NCBI RefSeq assembly: GCF_048564905.1
Contig: NC_133014.1
Span: 15,137,136 to 15,201,135 of the forward strand
Source: Vicugna pacos
Taxonomy: Eukaryota; Chordata; Mammalia; Artiodactyla; Camelidae
Direction: 5' to 3'
DNA: 64,000 bases
Made by a program: the position numbers and the translations under genes. Of the stretch, positions 58,857 through 64,000 are shown in pieces; the first letter of the stretch is position 1; each line of letters opens with the position of its first letter. The notes under the pieces were generated by a model. That model had not been told where the DNA came from, searched no databases, and was given only the letters and a program-made list of their open reading frames with translations.

Positions 58857-59090
58857 TACATAATGTTTTTAAATAGCAAAATTGTAGAGATGGAAAGCAG
58901 ATTCGTGTTTTCCAGGCTCACAGGAGTAAGGATGGGTGCAACTATAGAGGAGTAACAAGCAGAAAGGGGACCTTTGGGGAGATGGAACACTTGTATCCCT
59001 TGATTGTGGTGGTGACAGCATGGATCTGAATTTAAACATGTGATACAGTTACTTAGAAACACATTCACACACACACACACAAACACCACT

Positions 59091-61289
59091 GTTAGATGTT
59101 AAAAGGGCGTTTGATAATTTTGACAGTCATTCCTAAGAAAAACTTGAAGCATATGAAACATAAAAAAAGTAACTAACTGTAATAACTCTGCCCAATGAAA
59201 AGCAATAACAAATCTTAACCAAAATGATAAAGCAGACTTTTTCCAATAAAATAATTTATTCTGCAAAGAGTTTAGAGGTAATTAGACAATATGTAATTTT
59301 CTATTAAAATAGTGTTTATGACCATGCCATATTTTGATACAACAGTAAATTGACAATCAACGTGATGAATTTTTGATTAAAAATAAAACAGTTGATAACC
59401 TTTAAAGAAGCAATAACAATCATGAAAATGATTTAGTTGCTGGTCCATGATGTTCTAGATCGAAATAGCCAAGTAAGTCTCAAGCAAAATATAGAATATG
59501 CAAATACATTTCTATTAGTAAATTAAAAATCACCAATTCAGTTTCAGAAGAACAATCTCAGACGTCATATTAATATATTTGTTTAAATTTGAATGGGATT
59601 GTAATTTATTTAGAATTCTATCCTTTGCTTTGAGTTTGCGGTCAAAGGGAGTCATACGTAAGATTTTTATGGAAATACATACTTAAGAGAAATTATTATG
59701 AATAATTTGAGTCAGCACTGGTGACTATGAGGATTTTCTAAAAGTTCCCTTCTCTATACAAGTTTGATGAATATTATTATTTTTCCAGCATATACTCCAG
59801 GGAACTATCCATCACACAACCAGAAAGAATTGAAACTTTCTTGTAGGGTTATAGTATAATAAATCATCATAGGTCCAATTTTGCATCATAAAACTATAAC
59901 AAATATTTAAATGCTAATTTGATAAGCATGCCATAAACATCTACAAAATAATTTTATATCAAATGATTGCAGCCAAGAAATAAAATTTGTGACCAATAGA
60001 TTTGCAAAAGAAGGGAGACACATAATCAACATAATTTATTGTAGGAGTGTGAAACACCACGATTGTAAAAGCTCTAAAGTGGGAAGCAGTGTGCTGAATA
60101 TCTTTTGTAACGATGCCATTAAAATACAAGCTTTCGTAAATTGAGTTCCTTTCTGCTTTTTTATGACATTACTAACACTAAGAAGAATTAAGTCATACGG
60201 CTTTTATTTTACACCTACAGCAGAAAGAGTAAGTTTAAAATAAACATCGCCACTAGTGGTCATTAAAGACTCAAGGACCACAGTACGGGATGCAGCACAG
60301 AGGAAGTGTCCACTTATGTTCATTTCATTTACATTTTCAAATCTAGAAAAGTTATGTTTGATTACTGAAGTAATTGCCAAACCTAAAGTCACTACTGATA
60401 CTCTCAAACAAATCCTGAATATTGAGAAAGGTAAAAAAAAAAAAAGTTTTGACCATGAAAAATTTATATCCTGATTTCTGGAAACCACAAATTAATAAAA
60501 TTCATACTAATTAACGGCAAAATTCTGAACTGCCATTTTTGAAGAGAGAAAATGACAGTGTAAAAATGTCAAAATACATACACACATAACCTGTATTAGA
60601 TTCTTTCTTTTGCTAGACTACTGGCGTGCAGAAGCCATGGAAAACGGGGGAGGAGAATGAGAAAGGCTGTCATATGAATAAGCTCCCTGATCACCATTGT
60701 CAAGGTTAGGGGCACAGTTATCTCCAGTGGAAAACGTCAGATTGCAAGACTGATGGAGTAGGTCTGGATGTAGCTCCAGGGAGGTAAGAGGAGTGGACAG
60801 ATTATGACAAACAGCATGTGAGTAACGACCTAGGAAATACTCAAGAGAGTGAACTTAAGTTCCAATTCTTAAGAATATTTTCGTTCTCATTGGAACAAAC
60901 ATACAATTTTTAAAAGATTATTTATGTTATTCTTTTGTGCCCACAATACACGGCTGGGTGTTTCGCACCTTACATAAAGCCAGCAAGTTATAAGACCCAA
61001 GAAAGGGTTCGAAATTAACATGCCAACCAACACAAAATAACATAAGATACCCCCACCAGATACCTCCCCTATCTTGATTTCTTTTCACAGTCTGCATTTC
61101 ATAGAGAATTATTTATAGTCTCTGCTTGAAATTCATTATAGTCTATAAACTCTTCAACTCTTACCTGGATTTGTGTCATTTTTCTGCAAAAACTGTTGCC
61201 ATCACAGTCATTATGAGCTTTACGTAGTTAAATCCAACAGGTACTCTTCATTTATGTATTTGCTTGACGTGACAATATTTGACATTATC
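59091..61289. other. AT-rich single-copy DNA, weak L1-like start
   Basis: 59098-59150 ('aaagggcgtttgataattttgacagtc') resembles a worn L1 ORF2 segment. The rest is unclassified. Frames on both strands at 60204-60488 (94 codons minus, 72 plus) stand out in otherwise stop-rich DNA but have no known motif. Confidence 0.45.
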
Positions 61290-61790
61290 AACCATGTCAT
61301 CCTCCTAGAAGACCACTTCTCCCGCTAATTCTGACAGGCAGCACTCCGGATTTTCTCCCTATCTCTGTAACCATGCATATTTAATTTAGTTGGCCGGTTT
61401 CCCACTGCCACTCAGGCTCCTTGAGACTCTATCTTAGGAATTCTGTAACATCCCACTCATCTCATCTCTCTTATGACCTCAGTTACCATCAGGCGGCTGA
61501 CGACTGAAAGCTTCCAAACCTACACGTTCCAGACACATATAATGCCGGCTATCTACATGACATCCCGTCTTAGACGCAGGCATCGGAAGTTCAATACGTC
61601 AAAACTGAATTTATTATCTCTCCACTCACCAAATGTACTAATCTCTGGTGTTTTATAATTTGGTCAACGGTGCAAACAATTCTCCTGTTGCTTAAGCCAG
61701 GGCTTTGGAAATCATACTTCATCTTTCCCTCACCCTCCCTGCCCACCACGCGCTTCTTCAACTCTTAGTGCCCCAACGTATTGTGTGTGT
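61290..61790 (+). mobile_element. L2 LINE, sense, degraded
   Basis: 'gacctcagttaccatcaggcggctgacgac', 'cttccaaacctacacgttcc', 'ggctatctacatgacatccc', 'gttcaatacgtcaaaactgaatttattatc', 'gctttggaaatcatacttcatc' follow the L2 ORF2 order ('agatgactcccaaatctatatctcc', 'tgacatctccacttgg', 'caaaactgaactcctgatc', 'cttggagtcatccttgac'). Confidence 0.8.
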
Positions 61791-62599
61791 GCCTGTGGAC
61801 GTATATATGGTGAATAAATGGAACTCTGACCTGTATCTCAAGACTAGATGATACAGTTTGACCAGTTCAGAGGTCTTTCATGTTGCTTAAGTGAAGCCAC
61901 ATAATTAGTCACATCAGGATGCATCCTGCAAATGTCTATGTGTTTAAGGGCTAGGCTGGAGCTTGGAGTTCCATTATGACATATGTTTCTGTAACGCAGG
62001 ATAACTACAATTTTACAGCTCTCATTTAAGTGCAATGTTAATAAGGCCCACAAATTCAGGTTGTGCGCCCTGGTCACAGACTGGAGCCTTGAATCCAAAC
62101 CATTTTTCGAGAAATGCATATGGCGCCAGAGTGGGAAACGTACAGGTAACTGAATGTGTGTCTTCTAACAACTTCTTCTGACAACACTACCACACAAAAT
62201 TTTATTTGTGTAGTTAGGAAGGTTTTAGGTAAAACAGAATGAAAAGACAACGTAAGAGAAGATATGCTTAATCTTCTATGCTAATTATGATTCCTACTAC
62301 AGCCCCAGGTAAAAGCGTCCTGTTTAGTTTGTCTAATTATCCATAACAAGCCACCCCAAACCTCTTATTATCTTTGAATGTATCTGGTTTCATATGTATT
62401 TCTTGAAAAATGGTTTGGGTTTTGAATGGTGATATTCTGGGCTTCAGAATATGCTTTAAACATAAAAAAAAACATTTGTAGGATACATCTACAGGAAATA
62501 TAGATTCTGGTTTCATCTCAGCAACATAAATGATTTTCAGATGTGTGAAACTATATCATCTGCTTCCTAGAGACATACTTCAAAGTTCCATCTATTCAT
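61791..62599. other. single-copy DNA
   Basis: No gene or repeat recognised. The 91-codon minus frame at 61844-62119 has no known motif. Confidence 0.5.
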
Positions 62600-62735
62600 T
62601 ATATGTATATATATATACATAATATATATATGTATATATATATATGCATATACATATACACACACACACATACACATACATGTATGTATATATATGCACA
62701 TAACATATATAGAAGTATAAATATAAATATATATC
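62600..62735. repeat. interrupted (TA)n/(CA)n/(TATG)n tract
   Basis: An alternating purine-pyrimidine tract of about 135 bp with TA, CA and TATG units, strongly self-complementary. Confidence 0.95.
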
Positions 62736-62749
62736 CTGTTACGCACAGG

Positions 62750-62862
62750 CATTGAGATTTGAATACATTGTGGGCAGTCTGAGTCAGGGAAGAGTCAAGT
62801 ATGATTCCCAGGTTCCTAGATTAAGCAACATGGTGATTACTTATGTTTCTCATTGAGTTGGT
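62750..62862 (-). mobile_element. L2 fragment, antisense
   Basis: 'gggaagagtcaagtatgattcccaggttcctagattaagcaac' matches antisense L2 ('agagtcaaggatgactcccaggtttctggcttgagcaac'). Confidence 0.7.
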
Positions 62863-62929
62863 TATTATGTCTCCAACGTCTAGAGTTCATGGACTCAGCA
62901 GGGGGATCCTTGCTTGGGGTTCCTCATAT

Positions 62930-63315
62930 GTTTGTAGTCAGATGGCAGCTGAGACGGGGGTCACATGAACATATGTTCTTCAGTCATATGTTTGGCACCT
63001 GGACTAGGATGGCTAGAAGAGCTGGAATCTAGTCTGGCGTTTCTGTACATGCAGAGCTTGAGCTTCTTCACAGCACAGCAATCTCAAGAGTTTTACAAGG
63101 CAGTTGGCTGCCTCCATGTCAAGCTGCCAAGAGACAAAGTGGAAGCTGCCAGTCTTTTAAGTCCTAGATTGAGCACTCTTTGCAGAACCATGTCTGCCGT
63201 ATTCCACAGGTCAGAGCAATCACAGGCTACACCAGACTCACAGCAGGGACTACAGATTTCATACTCACTGGGAAAAGAATGAAAGCATTTGTGGCCATAT
63301 TTAATCTGCTACAGC
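62930..63315 (-). mobile_element. MaLR/ERVL-type solitary LTR fossil, antisense
   Basis: 'cttcttcacagcacagcaatctcaag', 'gccaagagacaaagtggaagctgccagtcttttaag', 'tgccgtattccacaggtcagagcaatcacaggc', 'catttgtggccatatttaatctgc' match the remembered antisense LTR order of the MLT1-like group. Its left end is unclear. The 105-codon plus frame here is a by-product. Confidence 0.65.
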
Positions 63316-64000
63316 CCAATAAGGTAAACCATTCATAAAGTATATCAAAATGGGCTCAACCTGGTTTTTAAGTGTTCCACTCTGTCCTTATGTCTGAACA
63401 TTTTAAATCTTTAACCATTTTTCAGAAAATTCCATATTTTACCTCAAAGTGTTGATTTTGTTCTGTGATCAATCATATTTCCCTAAAAATATACTTCCTT
63501 TAACCTCAGTCAACCTAGACAATCCAAGGTGGGTGCTGGTACTCCAAGTCGTATAGAAGAAGGTCATTTACAAATGTCTGCATCGGCATAAATTGCTGAT
63601 TTGTCAAGAAATAAAATCTTAGTCCAGACTCACTCAGGCCCAGCCAGCCCCTCTACGCACACACACACATACGCATGCATCTCCCACCACGCAAGAGGAA
63701 ACTTTAGGTTTTAAAACTAGTACAATCAAAGCTATAGTGGATAAGTTGAGCACATTAAGGAGTCAGAAAATAAACATAAAGGATGAAAATGGCCCAGTCT
63801 CAGAAAGAGGGAAGGTGTGTTATAGAAAATAAGATATACTCATTTCTCATCTAAAAGAGGCCTTTAAAAGAGCCAAGTATTGCATTATGAAATAGCAACA
63901 CTAGCATTATCGAAGATTCCGTGCTGCTAAGAATGAAAGAGTCCCTTAACCAAGCCGTATATTGTTTCTCTTGGGTATCATATATCTCGCAGTACTAGCT
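63316..64000. other. single-copy DNA
   Basis: A short (CA)n lies at 63657-63669. Nothing else is recognised. Confidence 0.45.

Larger units (their letters stand above)
56880..59090 (+). mobile_element. ancient L1 (L1M/HAL1-like), sense, split by two insertions
   Basis: Segment 1 (56880-57310): ORF2 traces including 'gaagccagtttaatattgaaacctgacaaaac'. Segment 2 (57830-58369): 'ccattcagggaatataaatttgaaact', 'cacacctattaaaacagata', 'gccagtgaggatgttaagag', then the ORF2 C-terminal region down to 'ggatggagctcaggagtg'. Segment 3 (58857-59090): 'gatggaaagcagattcg', 'cccttgattgtggtggtgac', ending near a (CA)n at 59066-59080. An LTR lies between segments 1 and 2 and a Tigger element between 2 and 3. 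Confidence 0.75.

Noticed and set aside
1-64000. CRISPR array, operon or other prokaryotic or viral system
   Set aside because: The repeat content is purely mammalian. No direct repeats with regular spacers and no dense coding exist.

Overview
The window is non-coding mammalian DNA, almost certainly from a camelid (llama, alpaca or camel lineage). Three clues point there. First, there are three copies of the camelid tRNA-derived SINE (42123-42285, 47633-47745, 51399-51506). Second, many short copies share a cetartiodactyl-type L1 3' end. Third, the background holds typical eutherian fossils: MIR, L2, old L1M, MER20- and MER5-type hAT elements, Tigger1, MaLR and ERVL LTRs. I recognise no protein-coding exon, tRNA, rRNA or CRISPR array. 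The longest open frame is 163 codons. Every frame with recognisable protein homology is a broken L1 ORF2 tail.

Layout: 1-12 kb is mostly single-copy sequence, with a microsatellite at 2.3 kb, a short L1 and a MER20-type element at 6 kb, and two GC-richer patches at 10-11.5 kb. From 12.5 to 21.8 kb there is an old antisense L1M, several short L1 3' ends, MIRs, a class I LTR and an antisense MaLR LTR. A homeodomain-motif-rich single-copy patch lies at 22.5 kb. A broken L1M with a nested short L1 follows at 23.1-24 kb, a MIR at 25.2 kb, an ERVL LTR at 25.5 kb and a 2 kb antisense L1 ORF2 remnant at 27.2-29.2 kb. From 29 to 36 kb is mainly single-copy. From 36.4 to 42.9 kb lies a stack of insertions: an antisense L2 carrying a young L1 and a MER5-type element, an antisense L1 with a long (TG)n, and an old L1M split by a SINE. 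From 43 to 56 kb there are scattered L2, MIR, MaLR and SINE copies and an (ATA)n array. From 56.9 to 59.1 kb an ancient sense L1 is split by a class I LTR and an internally deleted Tigger1. The right end is AT-rich, with L2 pieces and one more MaLR-like LTR.

The main interest is the insertion history. Target-site duplications visible by eye order several insertions in time. The short L1 copies repeatedly begin near one point of the L1 3' UTR. One 47-bp insert looks like a twin-primed, 5'-inverted L1. I did not find a new gene system. The best candidate for function is the dense homeodomain-site cluster at 22541-22650. All family names come from remembered consensus sequences and were not checked by a database search.
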